Assembly (NCBI GenBank): GCA_020216785.1
Contig: JAIWNO010000293.1
Coordinates: forward strand, 1 to 14,611
Reading direction: 5' to 3'
DNA: 14,611 nucleotides
DNA from: Desulfomonile sp.
Lineage (GTDB): Bacteria; Desulfobacterota; Desulfomonilia; Desulfomonilales; Desulfomonilaceae
Below the pieces are notes generated by a model that worked only from the letters and a program-made list of their open reading frames with translations, did no database searches and had not been told where the DNA came from. Made by a program: the position numbers and the translations under genes. The stretch's first letter is position 1; every line of letters begins with the position of its first letter. Shown here piece by piece: positions 14,111 through 14,611 of the stretch.

Positions 14111-14611
14111 TCAGTTTGATGAGTTGCAGGGCGTGCCCTTGCGGCAGACGAGTCCTTCCGTATCCGTCCGAAGATCATGCGTGGATTCGATCTGGATCGT
14201 GGTGTGGTCAATGGCGAATCGTTCCCGAAGCACTTCGTTAACCCGTGCCAACACGTCGTCGCGATCCGCGCCGTTCTCCGCGAGCACTACATGAGCGGAC
14301 AGAGAATGGCGATTGCTCGTGATGCTCCATACGTGCAGATCATGGACGCAACACACACCCTTTTGGTTCACAATGGAATCCTCGATCTCACGAATATTGA
14401 TGCCGTGGGGCACTCCTTCCATGAGGATGTGAGTTGACTCTTTCAGCAACCCCCAGGAGGAATAGAGTATGAGTGCGCTGATAACCACACTCACCGCCGG
14501 GTCCATCCAATTGAGGCCGGCAAAAAAAATGGCCGCCCCGGCGACGATCACTCCCACAGAGCCGAGCGCGTCTGCAATGACATGAAGGAAAGCCGACCTA
14601 ACGTTGAGGTT
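14111..14611 (-). CDS. cation diffusion facilitator (CDF) transporter, C-terminal part
   Basis: The frame is open to the right edge and gives the last 166 residues. NLNVRSAFLHVIADALGSVG at the edge is the transmembrane helix 5 signature of CDF exporters, with the metal-binding His and Asp of HxxxD. Another membrane helix (MDPAVSVVISALILYSSW) and the loop LLKESTHILMEGVP follow. The last 90 residues form the cytoplasmic domain (VHDLHVWSITSNRHSLSAHVV), rich in histidines. The family exports Zn2+, Cd2+, Co2+ or Mn2+ in exchange for protons; the HxxxD motif favours zinc-type metals. It resembles CzcD/ZitB. The extension after the DHTTIQIE strand (to CNSSN) is slightly cysteine-rich. The N-terminal half lies outside the window. 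Confidence 0.93.
   Translation of the reverse strand, partial: NLNVRSAFLHVIADALGSVGVIVAGAAIFFAGLNWMDPAVSVVISALILYSSWGLLKESTHILMEGVPHGINIREIEDSIVNQKGVCCVHDLHVWSITSNRHSLSAHVVLAENGADRDDVLARVNEVLRERFAIDHTTIQIESTHDLRTDTEGLVCRKGTPCNSSN

Noticed and set aside
14522..14529. A run of eight A residues in the CDF gene, a possible phase-variation or slippage site.
   Set aside because: It encodes the normal IFFAG of a membrane helix, the frame is intact, and one short run is weak evidence.

Overview
The window is a stretch of moderately GC-rich bacterial chromosome with no mobile element, CRISPR array, tRNA or rRNA that I can see. The gene families point to an anaerobic, probably syntrophic or sulfate-reducer-like member of the former Deltaproteobacteria (Desulfobacterota, possibly Syntrophorhabdus-like). 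They include a 4-hydroxybutyryl-CoA dehydratase-type enzyme with iron-sulfur cysteines, DUF169 and DUF2889 proteins, a YkgJ-type cysteine-cluster protein and a SAM hydroxide adenosyltransferase. This assignment is inference from family distribution; no marker gene proves it.

Layout. (1) 1-596, minus: the 5' part of an AbfD-like dehydratase, with a good sigma70-type promoter, an operator-like palindrome over its -35, and the terminator of the upstream comF gene just before it. (2) 892-1692, minus: comF phosphoribosyltransferase, divergent from (3) 1731-2546, plus: SAM hydroxide adenosyltransferase, followed by (4) 2696-3892, plus: a GT-B glycosyltransferase. (5) 3893-4450 is a gene-poor gap. 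It holds what looks like the decayed C-terminal end of a LexA/UmuD (S24) repressor on the plus strand and a small unidentified reading frame on the minus strand. (6) 4451-6913, minus: a compact four-gene operon reading DUF2889, DUF2889, PHP phosphoesterase, DUF169, with a CRP/FNR-type palindrome upstream. (7) 7124-9538, minus: an exported penicillin-acylase-family Ntn hydrolase. (8) 9631-11432, minus: a HisD-family dehydrogenase with altered zinc-site residues, overlapping moaC by an ATGA. (9) 11628-12509, plus: a YkgJ-type cysteine-cluster protein, converging on (10) 12503-14104, minus: a GT39-type membrane glycosyltransferase, which lies 6 nt behind (11) the 3' end of a CDF cation-efflux transporter running off the right edge.

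Most genes are single housekeeping or cell-envelope functions (molybdenum cofactor, cell-surface glycosylation, metal efflux). The parts least explained by known biology are the DUF2889/DUF2889/PHP/DUF169 operon with its putative global-regulator site, and the HisD-like dehydrogenase coupled to moaC. Both look like metabolic functions not yet assigned. I did not find a defence system or another clearly new multi-gene machine.
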